DNA from: Mycobacterium sp. DL
GTDB lineage: Bacteria; Actinomycetota; Actinomycetes; Mycobacteriales; Mycobacteriaceae
Assembly (NCBI RefSeq): GCF_039729195.1
Contig: NZ_CP155796.1
Coordinates: forward strand, 558,001-622,000
Reading direction: 5' to 3'
DNA length: 64,000 bases
Made by a program: the position numbers and the translations under genes. Positions within the stretch are counted from its first letter, which is position 1. Every line of letters begins with the position of its first letter. Under the pieces are notes generated by a model. That model saw only the letters and a list, made by a program, of their open reading frames with translations, was not told where the DNA came from and searched no databases. Shown here piece by piece: positions 20,740 to 29,014 of this stretch.

Positions 20740-21516
20740 ATGTCACGCCCCGTCGCTCTGATCACCGGGCCGACGTCCGGGCTGGGTGAGGGATTCGCCC
20801 GTCGCTACGCGGTCGACGGCTACGACCTGGTGCTGGTCGCCCGCGATGTCGAGCGGCTGAACCGGCTCGCCGCGGAGTTGCGCGACGAGGCCGGTGTGCA
20901 GGTCGAGGTCATTCCCGCGGACCTTGCCGTCGCCGCCGACCGGGAGACGGTCGCCGAGCGCCTGAAGGCCGGCGTCGAGGTGCTGGTGAACAACGCAGGA
21001 ATCGGCACCGCGGGGGAGTTCTGGTCCGCTGATCTGGAGGTTCTGCAGGGCCAACTCGACGTCAACGTCACCGCCATCATGGCGCTCACCCATGCCGCGC
21101 TGCCGCCGATGCTCGCCGCAGGTAAGGGCACGGTGCTCAACGTCGCCAGCGTCGCCGGCCTGCTGCCGGGGCGTGGCTCCACCTACTCGGCCTCCAAGGC
21201 GTGGGTCGTCTCGTTCTCCGAGGGGCTGGCCAACGGGCTCGCCGGGACCGGTGTCGGCGTGCACGCGCTGTGCCCGGGATTCGTGCACACCGAGTTTCAT
21301 GAGCGCGCGGGCATCGACATGGCAGGCACCGCGTCGTTCCTGTGGCTCGAGGTCGACGACGTGGTCCGCGAGACGATGGCAGCCGTGGCCAAGGGCAAGG
21401 TCGTGATCATCCCGGGACTGCAGTACAAGGCACTGACCACCGGCGGGCGCCTGGTGCCACGAAATGTGGTGCGCGCCTTGACCAAAGTAGTGGGCAAGGG
21501 CCGTGACCGCACCTGA
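20740..21516 (+). CDS. Short-chain dehydrogenase/reductase
   Basis: Classical SDR of 258 residues. The cofactor motif is ALITGPTSGLGEGFAR, followed by LVLVARD (suggesting NADP preference), VLVNNAGIGTAG, NVASVAGLLPG with the catalytic Ser, and YSASKAW with Tyr and Lys. Substrate unknown. A leaderless promoter fits: TATCCT (20728-20733), 6 nt before ATG. It sits where pyrE (Rv0382c) lies in M. tuberculosis between the Rv0383c and Rv0381c equivalents. Confidence 0.9.
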   Translation: MSRPVALITGPTSGLGEGFARRYAVDGYDLVLVARDVERLNRLAAELRDEAGVQVEVIPADLAVAADRETVAERLKAGVEVLVNNAGIGTAGEFWSADLEVLQGQLDVNVTAIMALTHAALPPMLAAGKGTVLNVASVAGLLPGRGSTYSASKAWVVSFSEGLANGLAGTGVGVHALCPGFVHTEFHERAGIDMAGTASFLWLEVDDVVRETMAAVAKGKVVIIPGLQYKALTTGGRLVPRNVVRALTKVVGKGRDRT

Positions 21517-21522
21517 GGCCCC

Positions 21523-22422
21523 GTGCGGGTAGTCGCTGTCCTGGTCGCGATCGTTCTGGCGGCCACCTCGTGCTCGGGTGCCACCGAACGTCCCGACGTC
21601 TACTCCACGGCCACCGCCTCACTCGGTGAATCACTGGCGATCCTCGGCTGGAACATGTCGGTGGCCAACCTGAGATTCGACGCCGACCATGTGCTGGTCG
21701 ACGTCGAGGCGGCACCATCGCAGGAGAACGAGCCGCACGCTGCGCCCGAGGACGTTCGGTTCGGCCTCTACGGTGCACTGTCCCACCCCCTCGAGGCCCC
21801 CGGTCTCGGTGGCTGCGAGGACGTGACAAGCCTTGACATCCAACCGCTCTCGGCTCCGACCCCGGACCGGATGACGGGGACGGTCTGCATGGGGCCGCTG
21901 CGCGATCAGTCCCAGGTCCGGGGTGTCTACGTGTATTCACCCAAGGACCGGATGCCCGGCACCACCGCCGCCTACCCGGCGGCTTTCCCGGTCGGGGTGA
22001 TGCCCACCAACGAGAACGACACGGGCCTGAGCGTGCGCACGACCAGCGTGGACGCCTTCCATGCCGACGGGGCGAAGATCGAACCCACCGCGCTCGGTGA
22101 TCCCACGGCGTTCGAGGGCAACGGCTACATGCTGCTGGGTCTCGAGATCAGCGGCCTCGCAGCGCGATACCGGGACGATTCGGCAGAACGCGGTGGCCCG
22201 ATGATGGTGCTGGCCGCACCGACGCTGCCGGGACGCGGTCTCAGTCACGCGTGCAGCGTCTACGGGGCGTCGGTGCTGGTGCTGCCCGAAGCCTCCCGGG
22301 AGGCGGTGCAGGTCGGCGCGTCGCTGTGCACCCAGGGCGAGATCAACGCCGCGTTGCTGTACGCGACGGTGTCGATGACGGGAACGCATGCGGCGCTGTG
22401 GACCACGGATCCCGAAGGATGA
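21523..22422 (+). CDS. Probable lipoprotein (Rv0381c-like)
   Basis: The 299-residue product starts with a hydrophobic signal (VVAVLVAIVLAATSCSG) ending in a lipobox-like ATSC, so lipid anchoring outside the membrane is likely. The rest is a secreted domain with several Cys (GLGGCEDVTSL, GTVCMGPL, HACSVYG, LCTQGE). GTG at 21523 lies 6 bp after the SDR stop; its stop overlaps the next ATG by 4 bp, so SDR, lipoprotein and methyltransferase form one operon. Matches Rv0381c by position and size; function unknown. Confidence 0.78.
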   Translation: MRVVAVLVAIVLAATSCSGATERPDVYSTATASLGESLAILGWNMSVANLRFDADHVLVDVEAAPSQENEPHAAPEDVRFGLYGALSHPLEAPGLGGCEDVTSLDIQPLSAPTPDRMTGTVCMGPLRDQSQVRGVYVYSPKDRMPGTTAAYPAAFPVGVMPTNENDTGLSVRTTSVDAFHADGAKIEPTALGDPTAFEGNGYMLLGLEISGLAARYRDDSAERGGPMMVLAAPTLPGRGLSHACSVYGASVLVLPEASREAVQVGASLCTQGEINAALLYATVSMTGTHAALWTTDPEG

Positions 22423-23081
22423 CCGAACCGGGACCCGAACCCGAAGCCGCAGGCCCCACCGAGTGGGGCGACGGTCCGGGAGTGGGGCCGTGGCAGGGGC
22501 CGCTGCCCGACGACACCCGCTACGACCCGGAGTTGCTGCGCCTCGGTGACACTCGCAATGTTGTTGACCCGTACCGCTATTGGACCCGTGAAGCCATCGT
22601 CGCCGACATCGACGAACGCAGGCACCCGCTACATGTGGCGATCGAGAACTTCGGCAACGACGCCAACATCGGCGCGGTCGTGCGCACCGCGAACGCCTTC
22701 GCCGTCGACACGGTGCACATCGTCGGCCGTCGACGCTGGAACCGGCGCGGGGCGATGGTCACCGACCGGTACCAGCGGCTGCGTCACCACGAGACGACCG
22801 CCGACCTGCTGGCCTTTGCCTCAGCGGCGTCGCTGACCGTCGTGGCAGTCGACAACATCCCCGGGGCTTCCCCCATCGAGGACGCCCGTCTGCCGCGCGA
22901 TTGCCTGCTGATCTTCGGCCAGGAGGGGCCCGGCATCACCGCCGAGGCGACGGCGGGTGCCCACCGCACAGTGTCGATCGCTCAGTTCGGCTCCACCCGG
23001 AGCATCAACGCGGCGGTCGCTGCCGGAATCGCCATGCACACCTGGATCCGCCAGCACGCCGATCTCGACCGCGCCTGGTGA
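22419..23081 (+). CDS. SpoU/TrmH-family RNA 2'-O-methyltransferase (Rv0380c-like)
   Basis: A 220-residue SPOUT methyltransferase that would transfer a methyl group from SAM to a ribose in tRNA or rRNA. Motif 1 is VAIENFGNDANIGAVVRTANAF, motif 2 LLIFGQEGPGIT, and motif 3 SIAQFGSTRSINAAVAAGIAMH forms the knot. The exact RNA target is unknown. The ATG overlaps the upstream stop (ATGA). Its last 261 bp are overlapped on the other strand by the tail of the MFS transporter frame. Confidence 0.9.
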   Translation: MTEPGPEPEAAGPTEWGDGPGVGPWQGPLPDDTRYDPELLRLGDTRNVVDPYRYWTREAIVADIDERRHPLHVAIENFGNDANIGAVVRTANAFAVDTVHIVGRRRWNRRGAMVTDRYQRLRHHETTADLLAFASAASLTVVAVDNIPGASPIEDARLPRDCLLIFGQEGPGITAEATAGAHRTVSIAQFGSTRSINAAVAAGIAMHTWIRQHADLDRAW

Positions 23082-24599
23082 CCCAGTCGCTGAGCCGGCG
23101 ACATCCTTTCGCGGCCGAAGCAGCAACCAGACCGCCACCGCCGCCGTGAGCAGCAGCGCCGCGCCGACGCCGGACGCGATCGCCAGCCCGTGCGTGAACG
23201 CCGACTTGGCGGCGGCGAGCAGTTCGTCCGCCTGGTCGGCGGGTAGCTCCTCGGCCACCTTGATCGCCCTCGGCAGCGAGTCGCGCGCCTCGCCGGCCAC
23301 GTCAGCGGACAGGCCCGGTGCGATCACGACCGTCCGGTAGACGGCGGTGATGATCGAGCCGAGCGTCGCGATGCCCAGCGCCATTCCGAGTTCGTACGCG
23401 GTCTCGGAGACTGCGGCCGCCGAGCCGGCGCGCTCTTTCGGCACGCTGGCCAGGATGACGTCGCTGGCGACGGTGAACGCCAACCCGAGCCCGACGCCGA
23501 CGACGAACAGCGCGATGCCCAGCGGCAGGTACGGCGTGATCGGCGTGAACAGCCACAGCGACGCCATCAGGGAGGCCATCGCGACCCCGACCAGTGTCAG
23601 GCCCGTGGTGAGCACCAGGCGGTGCGAGACGTAGCGCACCGCCACACCGGCGAGCACGCCGAACACCGTCGCCGTCACCGCGGCGGGCAGTTCGGCCAGC
23701 CCCGCCTTGAGCGGCCCGTAACCGTGCACGAGCTGGAAGTACTGCGACAGGAAGAACACCAGACCGGACAGCCCGAGGACGGACAGCAGGTTGGCCGAAA
23801 CCACGCCGGAGAACACCGGGTTGCGGAACAACCGGACATCGATCAGCGGGACCGGTAGGCGCAACTGGCGCCGCACGAACAACGTCAGCGCCACGGCGCC
23901 GACAACGGCGGCGAGGACTGCGTCGATCCGCAGCCCGTGTGCCAGGGCGGTGAAGCCCTCCTTGATCCCGTAGACGACACCGAGCATCCCGACCATGGAC
24001 AGGGCCACGCTGGGCAGGTCCCACGGGCCGGGTTCGGGATTGCGGTGTTCGGGCAGCAGCACGATGCCGCCGACGAGCAGGACCAGCATGACCGGGATGT
24101 TGATCAGGAAGACCGATCCCCACCAGAAGTGCTCGAGCAGCACGCCGCCGACGACGGGGCCCAGCGCGGCGCCCGCCGAGAAGGCCGACGCCCACACACC
24201 GACGGCGATGCTGCGCTCCCGCTGATCCGGGAACAGGCCACGGATCAGCGCCAGCGTGGCAGGGGCGAGCGTCGCACCGGCCATGCCGAGCAGCGCCCGC
24301 CCCACGATCAGCATCTCGGGCGACGAGGCGTACGCGGTGATGGCCGAGACGATCGCGAACGCCGTTGCGCCGGTGAGCAGCAGTTTCTTGTGGCCGATGC
24401 GGTCACCGAGGCTGCCCATGCTGATCAGCAGCGCGGCCAGCACGAACGAGTAGATGTCGCCGATCCACAGGATCTGGGTGCCGGTCGTGTTGAGGTCGGC
24501 GCTGATGAAGGGGGTCGCCAGGGCGAGGACGGTGCCGTCGATGCCGATGAGCAACACAGCCATGGTGAGGATGCCGAGAGCGAACCAGCGGCGGTTCAT
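22821..24599 (-). CDS. MFS transporter, DHA2 (14-TM) drug exporter family
   Basis: Proton-coupled exporter of the EmrB/QacA type. Motifs are the family start (FALGILTMAVLLIGIDGTVLALATPFI), GDRIGHKKLLLTG (loop 2-3) and GPVVGGVLLEHFWWGSVFLINIP (motif C). The conserved core ends near residue 499 (WLLLRPRKD); a further 93 residues are low in hydrophobicity and antisense to the methyltransferase gene, so the natural stop may have been lost. The ATG overlaps the TetR stop by 4 bp (ATGA), making a two-gene operon autoregulated by that TetR protein. Substrate unknown. Confidence 0.88.
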   Translation of the reverse strand: MNRRWFALGILTMAVLLIGIDGTVLALATPFISADLNTTGTQILWIGDIYSFVLAALLISMGSLGDRIGHKKLLLTGATAFAIVSAITAYASSPEMLIVGRALLGMAGATLAPATLALIRGLFPDQRERSIAVGVWASAFSAGAALGPVVGGVLLEHFWWGSVFLINIPVMLVLLVGGIVLLPEHRNPEPGPWDLPSVALSMVGMLGVVYGIKEGFTALAHGLRIDAVLAAVVGAVALTLFVRRQLRLPVPLIDVRLFRNPVFSGVVSANLLSVLGLSGLVFFLSQYFQLVHGYGPLKAGLAELPAAVTATVFGVLAGVAVRYVSHRLVLTTGLTLVGVAMASLMASLWLFTPITPYLPLGIALFVVGVGLGLAFTVASDVILASVPKERAGSAAAVSETAYELGMALGIATLGSIITAVYRTVVIAPGLSADVAGEARDSLPRAIKVAEELPADQADELLAAAKSAFTHGLAIASGVGAALLLTAAVAVWLLLRPRKDVAGSATGSPGAVEIGVLADPGVHGDSGSDRRVDAPGGAELSDRHCAVGTRRRLGGDAGPLLAEDQQAIARQTGVLDGGSPGDVVDCHDGQRRR

Positions 24600-25138
24600 G
24601 ATTTGAGTACTCCGTTGAGCAGTAGGTCGGTGATGAGTCGGTCGAAGTCGCGGCCGGCCACGCGGCCGGCGCGGATGGCCCATTCGGTCGCGCCGAAGAG
24701 GCTGTAGAACGCTTCGGTGAGCCATGCGGCGGTCAGGTCGGGACGGAAGTCGCCCTCGCGTTGTCCGCGCTCGAACAGCGAGGTGATCTGGTCGTCGATC
24801 TCCCGCCACGCCTCGATCGTGCTGTCCAGGTCGAGTTCCTGACTCTGGCTGTACAGCAGCGCCAGGTAGGGAGACACCGGTCGGCAGGCCGACACCAGGC
24901 GACGCAGTGCCTCGACGGCGGATCCGTCCTGCAACCGGACGATTCTGAGCACCTCGCGCATCTCGGCGACGGCAAGTTTCTCGAGCGCCTCCATCAGGGC
25001 GTGCCGCCCGGCGAAGTGCCGGTGCAGTGTCGCCCTGCTGACGCCGGCGGCCGTCGCGATCTCGTCCTGGGTCGCGTTGGGGCGACGCCCGAGAAAGTCG
25101 GCCGCGGCGCGCAGCAACTCGTCGCGGGTCGAAGACAT
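24596..25138 (-). CDS. TetR-family repressor of the MFS exporter
   Basis: A 180-residue TetR regulator. The helix-turn-helix is residues about 5-50: ELLRAAADFLGRRPNATQDEIATAAGVSRATLHRHFAGRHALMEAL. The ligand domain follows. ATG at 25138 is chosen over an upstream in-frame start because TATATT (25145-25150) lies 6 nt away, a leaderless promoter, and the upstream extension would cover the operator. It is the first gene of the TetR-MFS operon and should repress itself through the palindrome at 25157. Confidence 0.9.
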   Translation of the reverse strand: MSSTRDELLRAAADFLGRRPNATQDEIATAAGVSRATLHRHFAGRHALMEALEKLAVAEMREVLRIVRLQDGSAVEALRRLVSACRPVSPYLALLYSQSQELDLDSTIEAWREIDDQITSLFERGQREGDFRPDLTAAWLTEAFYSLFGATEWAIRAGRVAGRDFDRLITDLLLNGVLKS

Positions 25139-25156
25139 CAGACAAATATAGCTCAA

Positions 25157-25176
25157 ATGAGACAGATATGTCTCAT
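25157..25176. promoter_or_regulatory. TetR operator, perfect inverted repeat
   Basis: ATGAGACA-GATA-TGTCTCAT is a perfect 8+4+8 palindrome. It sits 6 bp upstream of the TATATT -10 box of the tetR gene, so binding would block RNA polymerase. It is also about 35 bp from the start of the divergent GH76 gene. Confidence 0.82.
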
Positions 25177-25211
25177 GGCTTCGGGGCGGCCGGTAGGGCA
25201 GGATCATCCCC

Positions 25212-26339
25212 ATGGATCAGTTGTGGGCCAACCGCGCCGCCAGCGCGGAAGCAGCGATCGCGAAGCGCCACCTCAAGAAGCTGTGGGGGCTGCCGGGCAC
25301 CCAACTCGGTGTCGTCGCCTGGCCTGCCGGCCAGCAGCACCGGCGGTTCGGGACCTGGCACTACTGGTGGCAGGCGCATCTGCTGGACAACCTGGTGGAC
25401 GCCCAGGTTCGTGATCCCCGACCCGAGCGCCTGGAATCGATCAACCGCCAGATTCGCGGACAGCGGCTGCGCAATCTCGGTCGCTGGGTCAACGATTACT
25501 ACGACGACATGGCGTGGCTGGCGCTGGCGCTCGAGCGTGCCGGTCGCCTCACCGGGGTCGGCCGGCCGAAGGCGCTGGAGACGCTGTCCGAGCAGTTCCT
25601 CAATGCCTGGGTGCCGGAGGACGGCGGTGGCATTCCCTGGCGCAAGCAGGATCAGTTCTTCAACGCCCCGGCCAACGGCCCCGCCGGGATCTTCCTCGCC
25701 CGATACGAGGGCCGGTTGCGGCGGGCGCAGCAGATGGCCGACTGGATCGACGAGATACTGATCGATCCGGAGACCCACCTGGTGTTCGACGGAATCAAAG
25801 CCGGGTCGCTGGTGCGCGCGCAGTACACCTACTGCCAGGGGGTGATCCTCGGGCTGGAAACCGAACTCGCCGTGCGCACCGAGGACGCCGAACATGCCGA
25901 ACGGGTGCACCGCCTGGTGGCAGCCGTGGCCGAGCACATGGCGCCCGACGGTGTGATCAAGGGCGCAGGCGGCGGTGACGGGGGTCTGTTCAACGGGATT
26001 CTGGCGCGCTATCTGGCGCTGGTCGCCACCGCGCTTCCCCGGCGCGGTCCCGATGACGAGAAGGCTTGTCAAACTGCTCGTTCGGTGGTGCTCGCGTCGG
26101 CAGAGGCCGCGTGGGAGCATCGGCAGACCGCCGAGGACCTGCCGCTGTTCAGCGCGTTCTGGGAACGGGAGGCCGAGCTGCCGACAGCCGGGTCCAAGGA
26201 AGCGGAGTTCGTTGAAGGAGCGGTCAACTCCTCGCAGATTCCGGAGCGTGATCTGTCGGTGCAGCTGTCGGGGTGGATGTTGATGGAAGCCGCCCACACC
26301 GTTGCGGGCACCGTTCCTGATGGAGACTCCGATACGTGA
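25212..26339 (+). CDS. Glycoside hydrolase family 76-like protein (Rv0365c-like)
   Basis: The 375-residue protein has the (alpha/alpha)6-barrel pattern of GH76 endo-alpha-1,6-mannanases. It contains the family's double Asp in NDYYDDMAWLALAL, plus GIPWRKQDQFFNAPANGPAGIFLARY, AQYTYCQGVILGLET and GGGDGGLFNGILARYL. No signal peptide is visible, so it appears cytoplasmic, as I recall for Rv0365c. The natural substrate is unknown; mannose polymers of lipomannan are a guess. Its end overlaps the nhaA start by 4 bp. Confidence 0.85.
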   Translation: MDQLWANRAASAEAAIAKRHLKKLWGLPGTQLGVVAWPAGQQHRRFGTWHYWWQAHLLDNLVDAQVRDPRPERLESINRQIRGQRLRNLGRWVNDYYDDMAWLALALERAGRLTGVGRPKALETLSEQFLNAWVPEDGGGIPWRKQDQFFNAPANGPAGIFLARYEGRLRRAQQMADWIDEILIDPETHLVFDGIKAGSLVRAQYTYCQGVILGLETELAVRTEDAEHAERVHRLVAAVAEHMAPDGVIKGAGGGDGGLFNGILARYLALVATALPRRGPDDEKACQTARSVVLASAEAAWEHRQTAEDLPLFSAFWEREAELPTAGSKEAEFVEGAVNSSQIPERDLSVQLSGWMLMEAAHTVAGTVPDGDSDT

Positions 26340-28186
26340 GTGAACCGACGACCCAGCGGGGTTTCCCGCTGCTTCCGTCGCGCCTCAGTCGCGGCAGCAA
26401 GGCCACCAAGACGACGGACAACACCGCCGCCGCGCTGTTACTCGCAGCCACCGTCGTGGCGATTCTGTGGGCGAATTCGCCTTGGGCGCAGAGCTATTCG
26501 GCACTGCTGGACACACACCTCGGGCTGACGTTCGGCGAGCACCACTTCGAGATGACCGTCAAGCACTTTGTCAACGACGCCTTGATGGCGTTTTTCTTCT
26601 TCATTGTCGGCCTCGAGGTGACCAGAGAGTTCACCATCGGTGAGCTCACCGACCGGTCGCGTGCCGCGGTTCCGGTGGTCGCCGCGGCGGCCGGGTTGGT
26701 GATCCCGGCGTTGGTGTTCCTGGCGTTCAATCCGTCCGGGGAGAACGCCCACGCCTGGGGGGTGGTGATCTCCACCGACACCGCGTTCCTGGTCGGTGCT
26801 CTGGCCATCATCAAGCCCAAATTCCCTGCCCGCGTGCGGATCTTCCTGCTGACCCTCGCGGTGGTGGACGATGTCGGTGCGTTGATCGCGATCGCGCTGT
26901 TCTACTCGGACAGCATCCAGGTGGGCCCGTTGGTGGTCTCGGTGATGCTGATCGTCGCGCTGGCGTTGGTGCGTTACCTGCCGATGGTGGCGCGCGGACC
27001 CGCGTATGCGGTGTTGGGGGTGGCGCTGTGGATCGCGCTGTACTTGGCCGGAATCCACCCGACACTCGCCGGAGTGGCGGTGGCGCTGCTGATTCCGGTG
27101 TTCACACCCGAGCGGCGACCGGTCGAAAAAGCCGTCGACCAGATCCGCGCTTTCCGGCAGTCGCCGAACTCGGAGTACGCCCGTGCTGCGAGTCGCTCTC
27201 TGCGCGAGTCGATCTCGATCAACGAGAGACTGCAGACGACGGTCGGTCCGACGGTCGGGTTCGTGATCCTCCCGCTCTTCGCGTTGGTCAACGCCGGCGT
27301 GCGACTGGACAGTCAGAGCCTGTCGACGGCGCTTCGGTCACCGCTGACATGGGGCATCGTCGCGGGCCTGGTGATCGGCAAGTTCGTCGGCATCACCGGA
27401 GCCACCTGGTTCATGCGCCGCACCCGACTCGGGGAGCTTTCGCCGGGGCTGACGCTGCGCCGCATCGCGGGCGGGGCGGCCCTGTCGGGGATCGGCTTCA
27501 CCATCTCGCTGTTCATCGTCGACATCGCGATCGCCGAACCCGACCGGCAGGATCAGGCACGTATCGGTGTGCTGGCGGCCTCGATCATCGCGTTCGCGCT
27601 GGGCTGGGCGATCTTCCGGGTGACCGACTGGCTCAGCCCGCCCGAGCCGGTCGGGCTGAAGCTCATTCGTCCGGTCGACCCCGAGCGCGACCATGTCCGC
27701 GGCGGCCTCGAGGCGCCGCTGGAGCTCGTCGAGTACGGCGACTTCGAGTGCCCGTTCTGTAGCCGCGCGACCGGGGCCATCGACGAGGTGCGCGCGCACT
27801 TCGGGGACCAGCTTCGTTATGTGTGGCGGCACTTCCCGCTGGATCGGGCGCATCCCCGGGCGTTCGACGCAGCGCGGGCCAGCGAAGCCGCGGCGCTGCA
27901 GGGCAGATTCTGGGAGATGGCCCACGAACTCTTCGATCACCAGGATGACCTGGAGTGGTCCGACATGTACCGCTACGCGGTCACCGCGGGATGCAATATC
28001 GAGCAGTTCGACCAGGACGTGCGGGTGCATGCGTCGAAGGTGCTGCACCGGGTGACCGACGACGTCGAGGACGCCGAGGAGATGGACCTCAGCGCGACGC
28101 CGACGCTGTTCGTCAACGGCATCCGGCACCGGGGGCCGTGGGATGCCGCCAGCCTGATCCGCGCGCTGGAGGAGAAGCGGCGCTGA
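26336..28186 (+). CDS. nhaA: NhaA Na+/H+ antiporter fused to a DsbA-like thioredoxin domain
   Basis: Residues about 20-430 are NhaA: FVNDALMAFFFFIVGLEVTREFTIGEL, STDTAFLVGALAI, the ion-binding Asp pair in AVVDDVGALIAIALFYS, and the Gly-rich end ALSGIGFTISLFIVDIA. Residues about 450-616 form a DsbA/thioredoxin-like domain with active site CPFC at 472-475, cis-Pro segment LSATPTLFVNG and RYVWRHFPLDRAHP. The antiporter exchanges Na+ for H+ across the membrane; the added domain may be redox-active, side of membrane unproven. The GTG start overlaps the GH76 stop. Fusions like this occur in other actinobacteria as I recall. Confidence 0.92.
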   Translation: MSEPTTQRGFPLLPSRLSRGSKATKTTDNTAAALLLAATVVAILWANSPWAQSYSALLDTHLGLTFGEHHFEMTVKHFVNDALMAFFFFIVGLEVTREFTIGELTDRSRAAVPVVAAAAGLVIPALVFLAFNPSGENAHAWGVVISTDTAFLVGALAIIKPKFPARVRIFLLTLAVVDDVGALIAIALFYSDSIQVGPLVVSVMLIVALALVRYLPMVARGPAYAVLGVALWIALYLAGIHPTLAGVAVALLIPVFTPERRPVEKAVDQIRAFRQSPNSEYARAASRSLRESISINERLQTTVGPTVGFVILPLFALVNAGVRLDSQSLSTALRSPLTWGIVAGLVIGKFVGITGATWFMRRTRLGELSPGLTLRRIAGGAALSGIGFTISLFIVDIAIAEPDRQDQARIGVLAASIIAFALGWAIFRVTDWLSPPEPVGLKLIRPVDPERDHVRGGLEAPLELVEYGDFECPFCSRATGAIDEVRAHFGDQLRYVWRHFPLDRAHPRAFDAARASEAAALQGRFWEMAHELFDHQDDLEWSDMYRYAVTAGCNIEQFDQDVRVHASKVLHRVTDDVEDAEEMDLSATPTLFVNGIRHRGPWDAASLIRALEEKRR

Positions 28187-28196
28187 GCCGTACCGG

Positions 28197-28904
28197 TCAG
28201 GCCGTGGGCTCGCCGGACTCCATGGGCGGAGTCGGGATTCCTGCCGCCTTGGCGGCTTTGCGCCTCTTGTACCACTCGTAGGCCATCGGCAGAACCGAGA
28301 GGACGACGATGCCGATGACGATGGGTTCGAGCAGGCTCTGGATGATCTCGAAACGGCCGAGCCAGTACCCCAGCAGCGTCAGACCGACACCCCACACCAC
28401 GGCGCCGACGGCGTTGTAGAGGGTGAACACGTAGTAGTTCATCTTCGCCGCACCGGCGGTGATCGGTGCGAGCGTGCGCACGATCGGCACGAAGCGCGCG
28501 ATGACGATGGCGAACGGGCCGCGCTGCTCGAAGAACAGGTGAGCCTCGTCGAGGTACTTCTGCTTGAGGAAGCGCGCGTTGGGCTTGAACATCGCGGTGC
28601 CCACGTTGCGCCCGATCCAATAGCCCACCTGACCGCCGAGCACCGCGGCGATCGGGATGAACACCACCAACTGCCAGAGTTCGAAGTTCGCCTGGACGGT
28701 GCCGTCCTGCGCTGCCGCGGCGGTCCCGGCTGCGAGCATGCCCGCCACGAACAGCAGCGAATCGCCGGGCAGGATCGGGAACAGCACCCCGGATTCGACG
28801 AACACGACCACCAGCAGGCCGATCAGCGCCCAGGTGCCGAAGTAGCTCAGTAGGTTGATCGGGTCCAGGAAATCGGGCATCAGTGCGAGATTGTCGACGA
28901 CCAC
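28197..28904 (-). CDS. DedA-family membrane protein (Rv0364-like)
   Basis: A 235-residue DedA/SNARE-associated membrane protein; the family is implicated in lipid flipping and envelope homeostasis. Signatures are VVVFVESGVLFPILPGDSLLFVAGMLA, GYWIGRNVG, and FFEQRGPFAIVIARFVPIVRTLAPITAGAAKM with the conserved Arg residues. GTG at 28904 is preferred because TATCCT (28913-28918) is 8 nt upstream; the TTG three codons earlier would fall against that box, and ATG at 28880 is a further option. Converges on nhaA with a 10-bp gap. Confidence 0.88.
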   Translation of the reverse strand: MVVDNLALMPDFLDPINLLSYFGTWALIGLLVVVFVESGVLFPILPGDSLLFVAGMLAAGTAAAAQDGTVQANFELWQLVVFIPIAAVLGGQVGYWIGRNVGTAMFKPNARFLKQKYLDEAHLFFEQRGPFAIVIARFVPIVRTLAPITAGAAKMNYYVFTLYNAVGAVVWGVGLTLLGYWLGRFEIIQSLLEPIVIGIVVLSVLPMAYEWYKRRKAAKAAGIPTPPMESGEPTA

Positions 28905-29014
28905 GGAATCCAAGGATACCGGCGCGTGATCGCGGGGCCCGAATCACGCGCGCACCGGAGATTCCCGCTGGCAGGTATTCATTTCTGCCCGGTGTCGTGG
29001 ATATCGTCGATTCC

